Source: Tupaia tana (lineage: Eukaryota; Chordata; Mammalia; Scandentia; Tupaiidae). Taken from it: DNA of 64,000 nt. A program made the position numbers and the translations under genes. The notes beneath the pieces are model-generated. The model saw only the letters and a list, made by a program, of their open reading frames with translations, had not been told where the DNA came from and did no database searches. This document shows positions 46,158 through 56,286 of the stretch, in pieces; the stretch's first letter is position 1, and every line of letters starts with the position of its first letter. The stretch lies in the NCBI GenBank assembly GCA_026018925.1, contig JAKSZU010000004.1, positions 35,669,233-35,733,232 of the forward strand, in the 5' to 3' direction.

Positions 46158-46431
46158 TCTTTTTTTTAAGGGAGAGAGAGATTTTTTTTACTATTTTTTA
46201 CTATAGGGCGTGCTCGCCAGAGAGGCAGAGAGACGGAAAGCAAGAAATACCCCTCTCCCCCAAAGGGGATGGCCACACTTTAATCCCTTCTCCTCCATTC
46301 TCTTCTCGGGATTTGGGGCAGGCACGCACGCACATGTGCCCGGCGTGAGTTTTAAGTCTCCAGGTCCTGGACTTGAACCAATGTCGACTACGTGGGAGTC
46401 CAGCAGTGTAACCATTACACTGCTGGTCCCC
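46158..46431 (-). mobile_element. L-SINE, antisense
   Basis: ACTATAGGGCGTGCTCGCCA start, head to ACTGCTGGTCCCC with part of box A lost. Confidence 0.85.
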
Positions 46432-46907
46432 AGTGAGGAGTTTTCAGTGATCAGCCACTCGGCCTGTCCATATTTGGATCTGTTCCCCACTGTCTCTTCA
46501 CCTGTGTGCCATTTTGCTTTTAATTCGTGGGCCCTGTGGCTATTGTGGGGCTGATGTGGCTGTTCTGTCTCGCTGTCCTGGCTGGGAAAGTCCTGCTCCC
46601 CTGAAGGCAATGTGGAGGAAGCAGGACGAGTGACACAGCTAGAAAGCCCTTCCCCAGACTTTTATACCCAGGCTGTCTCGTGCTCTCTGCTCATGCTTAC
46701 CCTTAACACTTTGTCTCTCCAGGACAGGAGTTTCCCACACCTGCACGTCAGTTTCTCCAATCCATCGTGCTTCCCTCTCAATGTCACAGGGTCTGGGTTG
46801 GGAAGGGGACCCATTTGTCCTTGTCAGTTCCCCTTTCTCATGGCTAGAAGTTTATAGTTGTCCTTTCAAATAAGTGTTTTAATATCCCCACCTTTCAGAC
46901 TGGGTTT

Positions 46908-46981
46908 TATTGCTTCGTTGGTAAGGTCATAAGGCGTTTTTGCAAAGAAAAATATGTCATGATTTTCTCAACAACCTAATA
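46908..46981. mobile_element. Palindromic mariner-like MITE, diverged copy
   Basis: TA-bounded; left GTTGGTAAGGTCATAAGG, right GTCATGATTTTCTCAACAAC. More diverged than the others. Confidence 0.65.
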
Positions 46982-47006
46982 CAACTGAAAACAATTTTTA
47001 ATATTT

Positions 47007-47234
47007 TTTTTCTTTAGTTTTGCCAGAGGGTAGATGTGTTTGATGGAGAGAGAGTTGGGGGAGTGAGAAATCACCTCCCCCTGGCAGATGGTCACTCTGC
47101 AATCCATCGCCTCTGTTTCTCCCTCCTTTTCTGAATATGCAGTCACACCTGGAATGTTTCTCAAGCCACTGGTTTAAAGACTCAAACTGCGTACCCAGCC
47201 TAGCCACTTAACCACCATGCCACAGGCTGGCCCA
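47007..47234 (-). mobile_element. L-SINE, antisense, old
   Basis: ACAATTTTTAATATTTT and ACAATTTCATATTTTTA form the TSD; head to CACAGGCTGGCCC. Confidence 0.8.
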
Positions 47235-47390
47235 ACAATTTCATATTTTTAGCAAGCTTCCCAATTATTTTATTTATATATATGTGTGTGTTTATTTTAG
47301 TCTCATAGGATTAAGCCAATGAGATTAAGAAGTTTATTATAAGAAAATTTTGATTTATAAGGTTATTCAGATTATTTAGATTAACTTCTT

Positions 47391-47631
47391 TTTTAAGAGA
47401 AATTTTTGCTATTGGGCATGTGCATTCACTGGAGAGACAGATAGAGACAGAGAGACAGAAAGCAAGAAATCACCCCCCAAGGGGGATGACCACGCTGTAG
47501 TTCCTTCTCTTCCATTCTCTTGGGATCTTGGGCACACATGCATATGTGCCCAGTGTGAGTTTTAAGCCTCTGGGTCTGGCGTCAGCTCTGTGGGAGTCCA
47601 GTGACATAACTGTTATGCCATCTGCTGGTCC
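47391..47631 (-). mobile_element. L-SINE, antisense
   Basis: TSD TTAGATTAACWT at 47,379 and 47,632. Confidence 0.88.
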
Positions 47632-48023
47632 CTTAGATTAACATTATAATGAGGTTCTTCTGTGATAGTATTCTAAAGTGTTCATCTTATCTCCCTGTTG
47701 CTAAATTCAGATTCTCTTGTCATTTTTCTATTTATATTTTATGAAGCCATTTATTGTACTAAATTGTCATTCCTCTTAAAACCAATTGGTATTTAATCGA
47801 AACATTCTTTGAAGATTTCATGCCATTTGCAAGGTTGCACATCTAATTGAGAACATTATAACTGAGAACTGTGCTTAGAAAGTATTCAACAAATATATAA
47901 ATCAGATTGTATTTATCAGAAAGTAGATCTTATCAGATAAGAATTTAGGAAAGAAAGGCTTTAAAATGAAATCTTCTGTACTAATATTTGTTCTGATATT
48001 TCTTATTTCTGTAATCACTGAAG

Positions 48024-48150
48024 ATGCACAGCAATCAAAAGGGATTGCTTCCGGAACCCAATCCAGTGGAAATTATGAAAAGTTTAAACAATCCTGCCAT
48101 GCTACAAGTTCTTCTGCAACCCCAGCTGTGTGGGCGAGCTGTAAAACCAG
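48024..48150 (+). CDS. RAVER2: RAVER2 exon 5 (linker after RRM3)
   Basis: This exon is 127 bp, with acceptor CACTGAAG and donor GTAAAC. It encodes 42 codons starting MHSNQKGLLPEPNPVEIM and ending CGRAVKP, plus one base of an Ala codon. The family shows this stretch as the conserved helical segment just after the RRMs (NNPAMLQVLLQPQL). The ATG at the first base is an internal Met and not a start codon, because exon 4 ends on a codon boundary immediately before it. The length is not a multiple of three, so skipping would shift the frame. It is the exon enclosed by the inverted duplication at 44,084-46,028 and 49,401-50,712. Confidence 0.95.
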
Positions 48151-48744
48151 GTAAACACCATGTACACTGATTAGAATGCAGGCACGAGGTGCTTTGCGAT
48201 GATACCTGATATGAGAAATGTGAAAATTAAATACATACTTGAAAAAAATCTTTTAAAATATTTAATTTTTTCAAGACTTGTTAATGCTTTTTAATTAGTC
48301 ATCCAAGGCGATGATGTATTTGGACTATTTTTGGTAAATAGAAAGAACCTGCTTATGTGTTTCCCATTTTTTTTTCTGCCATTAATAAAGGTTAAGTATT
48401 AAGCCTCCAGTTTACCTTTTAGTTGTTGTAAAATTATGTAGCAAATAACAAAAGCATCATTATTTTGTAAATATTATGCACATTTTTATAGTATCAGTGT
48501 ATCAACTACCTATTTCGTATTCTTTCTCTAGTAAGAATCTACTTCTGAAATGCACAAGTTTTTATACCCAAAGTGTCTATTTTAGCATTATGAGGAAATG
48601 AATGTTTATGTACAACAGTAAGGTTTAGAGTAAACGTGTTTAGGGTAAACATATTAAATATAATTATTCTGTTTAATTCCCCACTGGCCTAACAATCACA
48701 TGTTTACTTCAGTTTTGTCCTAGCAGTAACTAGAACATGCATTA

Positions 48745-48791
48745 AAAAAAACATGAAAAAGTATATCATGACTTTTCTAATGACCCAATGC
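48745..48791. mobile_element. Mariner-like MITE, right half
   Basis: CATGAAAAAGTATATCATGA followed by CTTTTCTAATGACCCAA; the left half is not recognisable. Confidence 0.6.
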
Positions 48792-48799
48792 TTGGCGTT

Positions 48800-49400
48800 A
48801 ACAAGGACCTCCACAAGTTAAGCCTTCAGTTGTGCATACAACTGACCCTTCTTTACATCCCAGCCACAAGTTCAGGGGCTCCACAGGCCACACGCACTTC
48901 TGACCAAGTAACTGTAAATTAGGGCATCCTCAAGTCTCTCTCTGATTCAATAATTCACTACAACTACTCAGAGAACTCAAGAAAGTACTGTAGTTATGAT
49001 GATAGTTTATTATTTTTAAAATTAATTTATTAGAAAGGCTATAACTCAGGAACAAATGAAAAGACACAGGCCAGGCCTGGGAGGGTCCCAAATGCAAATC
49101 TTCTGTACTTTCTCCCCATCAAATCAGGCCATAACTCTTCTCCAGTGCGTTAATGAGTTCACCAAGAAATCTCTACTGAACTTCAGTCTTCAGAATTCAC
49201 TATGTGGCCATCCATGATTGACTCTTTCTGTGATGGAACTCCGTCTCCAGTCCCAGTATCTTTCTGGAGGTTGGACTGCTTAAAGCCCCAACCTCTAATC
49301 ATATGGCTGGGTTTTTGGCATGACCAACCTGCACCATAAGTTTCCTTATTACCGTAACAAAGATAATCCCTTATCTTGGGAAATTCCAAGGCTAGAGTCG
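48800..49400 (-). mobile_element. Old LTR-like block, antisense
   Basis: Read on the minus strand it has LTR-like phrases (TTTTCATTTGTTCCTGAG near 49,050; TTCCTGAGTTATAGCC; TTGAGTTCTCTGAGTAG near 48,970). It ends at the start of the right arm of the inverted duplication. Family not assigned. Confidence 0.4.
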
Positions 49401-49545
49401 CCCTTCTAACTAGTAGGTACCAAAAGCCTGTCAAATTTTTATTTATGTAACAATAGTAAATGCTTCATATAATCGTCAATTATTCATGTGTCAGAAGCAG
49501 CTTTAAAGGGTTTGTTGCAACTTATTATGAAATAGGTATCTTTTC

Positions 49546-49629
49546 TGTTGGGTTGTCAGGAAAGTCATGACACATTTTTGCATAAAAACAAACAGAAAAA
49601 TACGTCATGAGTTTCCTGAGGACCTAATA
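49546..49629. mobile_element. Palindromic mariner-like MITE, copy in right arm
   Basis: GGTTGTCAGGAAAGTCATGA and GTCATGAGTTTCCTGAGGAC around AAAACAAACAGAAAAA. Partner of the left-arm copy. Confidence 0.8.
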
Positions 49630-49699
49630 AAATTTTAATGGCATAAAGATATCTTTTTTTGTCTGGACCACATAAAAAATAAAAAGCTTGCTCTTTTTT

Positions 49700-50712
49700 T
49701 GTGTCAACTTATTCCCTGGTTTGACCCATTTTTAACTTCTACCATATTAGTCTTTTTAATTTTAGCCTTTCAACTGAGTATATAGTGCTATCACATTGTA
49801 GTTTTTAACTTAAATATCTCTTTTGGCTATGATTTTGAGCATCTTTTAATGTGCTAATTTGCCATCTTTATATCTTCTTTTGTGACATGACTTTTCAAAT
49901 ATTTTGTACCTTTTACAATTGAAGGCTTTTTAAAAAGTTAAATCATAGGATAATTATTTTTTCTAGATACAAGTGTTCTGTTGGATATATGGTTTACAAA
50001 TATTTTCTCCCTCTCTGTAGATTGCCTTTTTATTTTCTTAGCAGTATCTATTGACGAGCAATTTCTTCTTATTTTGACTAAGTCCAATTATTTTTTCCTT
50101 ACATAATTTGTACTTTTTATGTCATATTTAAGAAATCTTTTCTAAGTCCAAGGTCTCTATGAATTTCTCTTAAGTTTTATAATGTTAATCCTTATGTTTA
50201 GGTCTGTGATGCATTACCAGTTAATTTTTGTTTATGGTATGACATAAAAGTCCTGGTTCTTTTTAAAAACGTGATTATTGAGTTGTTTCAACATCAATTA
50301 TAAAAAAATATTATGCTCTTCTTTCGGATTTTTTGACATCTTTGTCAAAAATCAGTTGACGAGGTATGTGCGGGTTTGAACTCTATTCCATTGATCTAAA
50401 TGCCTATCTTTATAATAATCTATATTCTACTGATACACATAGCTATACATGTCCTGAAATCAGTTAGTATCAGTCCTCTGATTTTGTGCTTTTTTTTCTA
50501 AGTTGTTTTGTCTATTCTAGGTCCTTTGCATAGGCATGTAAATTTTAGAATCAGTCTGTATTCCTGATAATAGTCTTTGTTGTGGAATATTTTTATGTTA
50601 ACGTAGTCACTAGTTTTTAAATGTTAATATTAGCATAATATTAGTATATATATATATATATATTTAATAAAATATCCTGTAAATTGTCAAGTGAGTTTGT
50701 ACTCATCAAAGA
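49700..50712 (-). mobile_element. Antisense L1 ORF2 3' fragment (right arm)
   Basis: Reverse-complement copy of the L1 part of the left arm. It retains about 190 bp (around 49,955-50,150) that the left arm lost. Stops throughout. Confidence 0.75.
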
Positions 50713-50817
50713 TTTATGATTTTGAAGTAGTAATCCATAATTTATGACTTCAAAGTAATAGAGATTTTTAAAATGTTTTGGCATTTGTTTTCTGTGGTAC
50801 TCATAATAATAATTATT

Positions 50818-50974
50818 ATTTTTTGAAAGATTTATTTTTTAATTTATTATTGTTGTTCAACTTGACCAGAGAGAGAGAGAAATTGAGAAAACAAGCTGGT
50901 AGGTTTGGAACTTGAAATATGGTAGGCCATGTGGGAATCCAGCACCTTAACCACCCCACCACCTGCTAGTCTCC
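50818..50974 (-). mobile_element. S-SINE, antisense
   Basis: GTTCAACTTGACCAGAGAGA, head to CACCTGCTAGTCTCC. Confidence 0.8.
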
Positions 50975-50995
50975 CCATAATAATTTTTTTTTGAG

Positions 50996-51243
50996 AATTT
51001 TTTTTTGCTATAGGGCGCGTGCGCTCGCCAGACAGAGAGAGACATAGAGACAGAAAGTGAAAAATCACCCCCCAGGGGGGATGGTCACGCCGCAATCCCT
51101 TCTCCTCCGTTCTCCTCTTGGTATCTTGGGCACGCACGCACACGCGCCCGGCGTGAGTTTTAAGCCACCGGGTCCGGGACGCGAGCCGCGGTCGACTATG
51201 TGGGAGTCCAGTGACATAGCCATTATGCTAACTGCTGGTTCCC
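50996..51243 (-). mobile_element. L-SINE, antisense, young
   Basis: TSD CATAATAATTTTTTT at about 50,978 and 51,246. Confidence 0.9.
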
Positions 51244-52045
51244 CCCATAATAATTTTTTTGAGTGAGAAAATTTTCACTTATCTTCCGTAAATGACATAT
51301 CCTAGGGCTTTATAATTTAGATGTTTTTGTCCCATTGGCCATTAATTTAATTAAGAGGAGGAGGGGATGTGTCTTAAACCATTCTTTGCACCTAACCCCA
51401 GAATTAAAAAACAAAAACAATAACACAAACTTTCTTCTACCCATGTTGTTTTTGTTAGCCAAGTATTATTTTTTCTAATTTTGTATACTTAATTCCCTAA
51501 CATATGGCTTACAATGAAGTTTTTTCTGTGTACCATTTTTCTACCCAGAAATGCCTTTTTACCACATTGAAGTAGGTAATAGATTGTTAAGAGGATCTTC
51601 TGTGTATTCTCACATTGTCGTAACGCCTGTAATTTTATGCTATAATTACATATTCCCTCAGTTCCCATACTTTGGGTTTTTCCTCTTTTGCCAGAGAGAC
51701 TACTGAAAACTGTTCAATTACATAGTTCTATGTGGAATGATTAACTGATACCATTCTGTACCTGAAACCAAGGTATTCTCTCATTCTTGCCCTCTGAGCT
51801 GATCCCAGTACAGACTTAGATAGATCCTAAAATGTTTGAATGCAATAAAGATTTTTTTCACTAGCCTGTAACAGCTCCTTGTGTTTAATTTTGCTATATC
51901 TACATTACAAAATATATTACCATGGTCTCTTCTGGATATTGCTCATTTTGGATATTATGTTTATATATAATTTTGTATATTATGACTATTACCAGCTACA
52001 TTATAATAATTAGATAAAATCACTTCATCTATCTTCTATCTTGTC

Positions 52046-52311
52046 TTTTTTTTTTTTTTTTTGGAGAGGTTTTTGCTATAGGGCGCGTGCGCTCGCCAGA
52101 CAGACAGAGAGAGACAGAGAGATAGAAAGCGAGAAATCACCCCCCAGGGGGGATGGCCACGCCGCAATCCCTTCTCCTCCATTCTCCTCTCGGGATCTTG
52201 GGCACACACACACGCGCCCGGCGTGAGTTTAAGCCGTCGGGTCCGGGACTCGAACTGCGGTCAACTACGTGGGAGTCCAGCGACATAGCCATTACACTAA
52301 CTGCTGGTCCC
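52046..52311 (-). mobile_element. L-SINE, antisense, young
   Basis: Near-consensus; CTTGTC flanks. Confidence 0.92.
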
Positions 52312-52419
52312 TTGTCATTCTTTTTTGTATCTCTATATTATTTTCTTTGAACCTGTATGTCCTGAAGTGTAGAACCCACTGACATTTGAGTTCTGAGATT
52401 TGATTAAAGTTATGGTTAC

Positions 52420-52690
52420 TGGACCAGCCCCATATCCTAGGGTTTAAGGGAGCCAGATCCCACATGGCCACTGTGCATTTTGGATCCTGGGCTCAGTGGC
52501 TTGAGAAACAATGCTGGGTGTGTGTGCGCGCATGCATGCATGAATTTCCCCAAATCCCAAGATGATGGAGAAATGGAGAAGGGATTGTGGCTTGACCATG
52601 GCCCATGAAAGGTGCTTTCCCCTTCCCCTGTCTCTCTACCTCTGTCTCTCTCTGGTGAGCACACATACCTTCTAGTACATTTCGAAAAAG
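52420..52690 (+). mobile_element. L-SINE, sense, old
   Basis: GGACCAGCCCCATATCCTAG head; AGTWATRGTTAC flanks. Confidence 0.75.
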
Positions 52691-53196
52691 AGTATAGTTA
52701 CCATTTATTCCTTTTATCTCTATGCACAGTTTTGTTGTTTCTCTTGTGTTTATTATGTAAAGATTCTTGTGTACCCAAGTTATCTTCTCAATTGGATTTC
52801 ACATAAGCTTTTCTAAGACAGGAATTATATCCTGTTCCCTATCCCCTGCCCTCTGCCAAAATCCCCTAAACACCTAAAAACACACTGAGCAAGTAACAGG
52901 TTCAGTTAATGCTGTACTTACTAAATGATGGAATTAATTTTATCACAGCACATGCTAGAGAAAAGTAAGCCTACGTTTGGTGTTGTGCAATTATGGCGTA
53001 AGTTGTTGGAATTTTATTAGAGCATAGGAAACAAAGCCTGTCATTTTCGACCTGTGATAGGCCAGTGTATCTTTGAACTTCCAGTGAATTTGTTAAGTTC
53101 TTAGAAATATTTATTTATCTTTTTGGAGCTTGTCTTATTTCTAATTCCATGTATATCATAAAGTTAAATTTTATTTTTATTTTTATTTTTTCAAAG

Positions 53197-53282
53197 CGGT
53201 CCTTGGAACACCTCACAACTTGCCACGTCTGATGAATCCGTCCATTTCCCCTGCGCTTTTACATTTGAATAAAGCTCATCAG
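53197..53282 (+). CDS. RAVER2: RAVER2 exon 6
   Basis: This exon is 86 bp, with acceptor TTTTCAAAG after a T-rich tract and donor GTACGT. It completes the split Ala codon and adds 28 codons, VLGTPHNLPRLMNPSISPAL followed by LHLNKAHQ. This is the low-complexity Pro/Leu/Asn-rich C-terminal half that raver2 has between the RRMs and the PTB-binding motifs. It matches human RAVER2 from memory except for a few substitutions. The phase joins exactly with exons 5 and 7. Confidence 0.93.
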
Positions 53283-53510
53283 GTACGTGAATAGCACTGC
53301 AGCATCAAATATTTGGAATGAATATTTTGCTCTGCACACTAACTCACAATGTTCTGAAGAAGTTAATTGAGTGTTCTGGTTGTAAAGAAATTCCTTAATA
53401 ATAAGTAAAGTTTCGTAAAGTCATAATTTGATGAGTATATTAGATTGAATTGAGCTAATCAAAGTAGCATAGTTATTGTTGACTCTTATTTGTAGGGCAT
53501 TTGGAAAGAA

Positions 53511-53678
53511 AGGGGGCCAACTGGTGGTTAAAGTTGCTGGACCCCACATGGCCAGCTGTACAGTTTGAGTCCCAGACCTGGTGGTTTGAAAAACACACTG
53601 TGTGTGCATGCATGCATGCCCAAAATCCTGAGGAGGGAAAAATGGAGGAGAAAGGATTGTGGTGTGGTCATTCCCCTT
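53511..53678 (+). mobile_element. L-SINE, sense, 3' end lost
   Basis: Stops at GGTCATTCCCCTTAA, inside the core, where an S-SINE begins. Confidence 0.8.
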
Positions 53679-53795
53679 AAGTTGGCAGGTGGCGTGGTGG
53701 TTGAGGCACTAGATTCCCACATTGCTGACTGCAGTGCAGTCGCCCGTAAACCACAACAAATAAATTGATAAATAAATAAATATTTTAAAAATTTA
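53679..53795 (+). mobile_element. S-SINE, sense, fused to the preceding SINE
   Basis: GGCAGGTGGCGTGGTGGTTG head, most of the pyrimidine part missing, AATAAATAAATATT tail. Confidence 0.75.
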
Positions 53796-53829
53796 TATGT
53801 TTGTGAGAGTAAAAAGTATGTTTTCTTCG

Positions 53830-54232
53830 GATTAGCAGATGGTATAATGCTTACATTGCTGGACTCCCACGTAGTCGACTATGGTTCAAGTCTTGGACCC
53901 AGCTGCTTAAAATTCACACCAAGCTTGTGTGTGTACCCAAAATCCCAAGAGGAGAATGGAGGAGAAGGGATTGTGCCATGGCCATTCCCCTGGGGTGCGT
54001 CTAGTCACCAAGAGACAAAGAGACAGACAGAAAGCAAGAAATCACCCCCTAGGGTGTGTGGCCATGCTGCAGTCCCTTCTCCTCCCTTCTCCTCTTAGAA
54101 TTTTGGATATGCACACATGCACATGCACCTGGCATGAGATTTAAGCCACTGGGTCTGGGACTTAAATTGCAGTGGACTAGTCCGGTGGGTGTTCAGTGAT
54201 GTAACTATTACTCCATCTGCTGATTCCTTAAA
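53830..54232. mobile_element. Foldback SINE pair joined at the core
   Basis: Sense L-SINE 53,830-53,998 runs head to core; at CCCTGGGGTG it meets an antisense L-SINE (about 53,999-54,232) that runs to its own head. The result is a long inverted repeat. Confidence 0.82.
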
Positions 54233-54363
54233 TGCAGATTTTTAAAAGAGAGGCCTATCTCTTTTACTTTTCTTCCTTAGAATCTAACATAGGGCTTGGT
54301 ATGTGATAGAATCTTTACTCATTTATTCACTCAGCGTATTTTTTTTGAAAACCTAGTATGTAT

Positions 54364-54606
54364 GGGGACCAGCATTTAGTGTAATGGCTATGTCGCTGGC
54401 CTCCCATGTAGTCGACTGTGGTTCGAGTCCCAGACCCAGTGGCTTAAACTCAAGCCGGGCGCATGTGCATGCTTGCCCAAGATCCCGAGAAGAGAATGGA
54501 GGAGAAGGGATTGTGGCATGGCCATCCCCCCTCGGGGGTGATTTCTCGCTTTCTGTTTCTCTCTGGCGAGCGCACACACCCTATAGCAAAAACCTCTCCA
54601 AAAAAA
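54364..54606 (+). mobile_element. L-SINE, sense
   Basis: TSD AAAACCTAGTATRTAT at 54,348 and 54,609. Confidence 0.9.
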
Positions 54607-54794
54607 TAAAAACCTAGTATATATATACGGGATACTATTAATCATTAAGGGTAGAGTATTGAACAAAACGTTCAGAGTCTCTATTGTTACAGAATTTCAA
54701 CCAGTGGGAAGAAATATTAAACAATTAATTACAATAAGATGTGAAGAGTGACTTGAGAGAGGGAATTCATGGTATTAATAGTATCCCATTTCTA

Positions 54795-55031
54795 GGACCA
54801 GCAGATGGCATAGTGGTTACATTGCTAGGACTCCCACGAAGTCCGCTGGTTTGAGAGTCCTGAACCTGGCAGCCTAAAACTTAGGCTGGGTACGTGTGCG
54901 TGTGTACCCAAAATCCTAAGAGGAGAACGGAGAAGGGATAGCATCATGGCTGTTTCTCCTGGGGGGTGATTTCTTGCTTTCTTTCTTTTGAGCATTTGCA
55001 CACTGTAGCAAAAATCTCCTAAGAATAAAAA
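54795..55031 (+). mobile_element. L-SINE, sense
   Basis: AGGACCAGCAGATGGCATAG head, core TCCTGGGGGGTG, end TGTAGCAAAAATCTCC. Confidence 0.82.
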
Positions 55032-55139
55032 ATAGGATTCCCTTTCTTTTAGGAGAAAGAACAACAGGCTAATTTTGCCTTCAGAGCCTATCCAGGCTGG
55101 CCTATCCTGCCTCTCATGTTCATTGCATACCACAGTACC

Positions 55140-55690
55140 CTACGGTGGCCTGCTTTTGGTCCTCAGAAGACCCTGTTCTCTCTGTTGTAGGTCTTTATTT
55201 CCATTGATCCTTATGCTTGAATGCTGCCCACCTTAACATCAATAAATTCTGCCAGACCTCACCTCATTATTTCCACCCAGCCTTTTGACTTGGCTCAAGA
55301 ATTATATTAGCTTCTCAAGAAAAACTGCATGGAATGTTCCAGTCTAAATCCCCATTATTTGTTCTCTTAGCTCCTTGTATTTATTTCTTCATACAAATAC
55401 CATTTTAATAATATGTGTATATATGTATACATATCATAGTTATTTGTAATTTGCTACACATGCATTCAACAGAGAGAGAGACAGAGAAAGTGAGAAAGCA
55501 AGTCACCAGGTCCAAGATTCAAACCGCGATCGCCCCTGTGGGAGTTGAGCACCTCAACCATCACACCACCTGTTGGCCCCAGATCATATTTTTCTATTTC
55601 TCACTGTGTAACACAGTGCTCAGCACAGAGAAAGTGCTCAATAAATCTTTGTTGAGCGATTACATGAAGAAATGAATGAATCGCTATCAT
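55140..55690 (+). mobile_element. L2 relic with nested T-SINE
   Basis: The 3' part (CAGTGCTCAGCACAGAGAAA, CTCAATAAATCTTTGTTGAG) at 55,610-55,665 is an L2 end; the part before 55,430 follows L2 order too. A SINE (55,437-55,580) splits it. Confidence 0.6.
55437..55580 (-). mobile_element. T-SINE, antisense, in L2 relic
   Basis: ATTTGCTACACATGCATTCA tail part, head to CACCTGTTGGCCCC; ATATCATA flanks. Confidence 0.8.
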
Positions 55691-55921
55691 TAAATGCAGC
55701 CAGGAGTGAGGAAAGGGGAGGAAGGGTAAAAGAAGGAAAGGATGTGGCATTAGTCCCCTGACTGTATGGTTACCTCCTGTATATTATTAGAAGAATTAAT
55801 CAGCATTGCCAGAAGTTGAAGAATGAGATACATTACTTAAATGAACTGGAAAACTAAACTTCAAGATAAGTTATACAACTACTCCTCAACAAAACTAACT
55901 CAGTATTTTATGTTTTCACAG

Positions 55922-56026
55922 AGCTCAGTGATGGGTAGTACTTCTAATTTATTCCTTCAGAACCTTCCTCACGTCCCTCTGGCACAGCAACAGTTAAGGA
56001 AGTTTGAGAAGATTCACACTAATAAC
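55922..56026 (+). CDS. RAVER2: RAVER2 exon 7
   Basis: This exon of 105 bp has 35 whole codons, acceptor TGTTTTCACAG and donor GTAAGC. The peptide begins SSVMGSTSNLFLQNL, includes the Gln run AQQQL and ends KIHTNN. It is phase 0 at both ends, so skipping would be frame-neutral. It is separated from exon 8 by the shortest intron of the window, 148 bp, which has no transposon in it. Confidence 0.93.
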
Positions 56027-56174
56027 GTAAGCGTGGCATCCTTTTCTCTTTGGAAATAGTCCATTTTTTAGAATCCGTTGATCAGATTATTTATGAATTT
56101 TTACATATGTAGCCTTTTAAATTCTTTGTCTTGCTGCCACAGGCAAAAGTCCCACCTTTTTTCTTCTTTTGTAG

Positions 56175-56286
56175 AAACCTGGCTTACTTGGAGAACCCCC
56201 AGCTGTGGTACTTCAAAGTGCCCTAGGAAGAGGGTCAGCCCTTCCATTGAAAACGGAGTTGGGACCTCGCGGGGAAGCACATAAAA
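56175..56286 (+). CDS. RAVER2: RAVER2 exon 8 (first PTB-binding motif)
   Basis: This exon is 112 bp, with acceptor CTTCTTTTGTAG and donor GTAAAT. It encodes KPGLLGEPPAVVLQSALGRG and on to GEAHK, plus the first base of a Thr codon. GLLGEPP (56,181-56,201) fits the PTB RRM2-interacting (PRI) consensus [S/G][I/L]LGxxP known from raver1. A second copy of this motif is in exon 10. The part after the motif (GSALPLKTELGPRG) differs more from the human sequence I recall than the upstream exons do, as expected for a disordered segment. Confidence 0.93.

Larger units (their letters stand above)
41060..48023 (+). other. RAVER2: RAVER2 intron 4 (left arm of inverted duplication)
   Basis: A 6.96-kb intron. 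It contains an S-SINE 60 bp from the donor, an L2-like end (41.68 kb), two old SINE relatives, four MITE copies or parts (one inside the duplication), and the left arm of the inverted duplication (44,084-46,028) with three later SINE insertions. The 42,180-43,080 stretch and 47,640-48,020 show nothing I can assign; 42,180-42,440 resembles the old dispersed repeat at 11.6 kb. Confidence 0.9.
49401..50712 (-). repeat. Right arm of inverted duplication flanking exon 5
   Basis: Reverse-complement partner of 44,084-46,028. It runs from the GTAGGTACCAAAAGCC block through the MITE (49,546-49,629) and the shared L1 fragment to GTACTCATCAAA. No SINE has inserted in it, so it keeps the fuller form of the duplicated unit. 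It lies in intron 5, 1.25 kb after exon 5. Confidence 0.85.
48151..53196 (+). other. RAVER2: RAVER2 intron 5 (right arm of inverted duplication)
   Basis: A 5.05-kb intron. It contains a half MITE at 48.75 kb, an LTR-like old block at 48.8-49.4 kb, the right arm of the inverted duplication (49,401-50,712), and SINEs at 50.8, 51.0, 52.05 and 52.42 kb. I see nothing in 48,160-48,700, 51,260-52,020 or 52,700-53,190. Confidence 0.9.
53283..55921 (+). other. RAVER2: RAVER2 intron 6
   Basis: A 2.64-kb intron, mostly SINEs: a fused L/S pair, an inverted L/L pair, two sense L-SINEs and an S/T-SINE inserted in an L2 relic. The last 240 bp before exon 7 carry no repeat that I recognise. Confidence 0.9.

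Noticed and set aside
48024-48154. Start codon ATG at 48,024 as a possible new gene or alternative start
   Set aside because: It is the first base of RAVER2 exon 5, in phase with exon 4; the Met is internal in the family.
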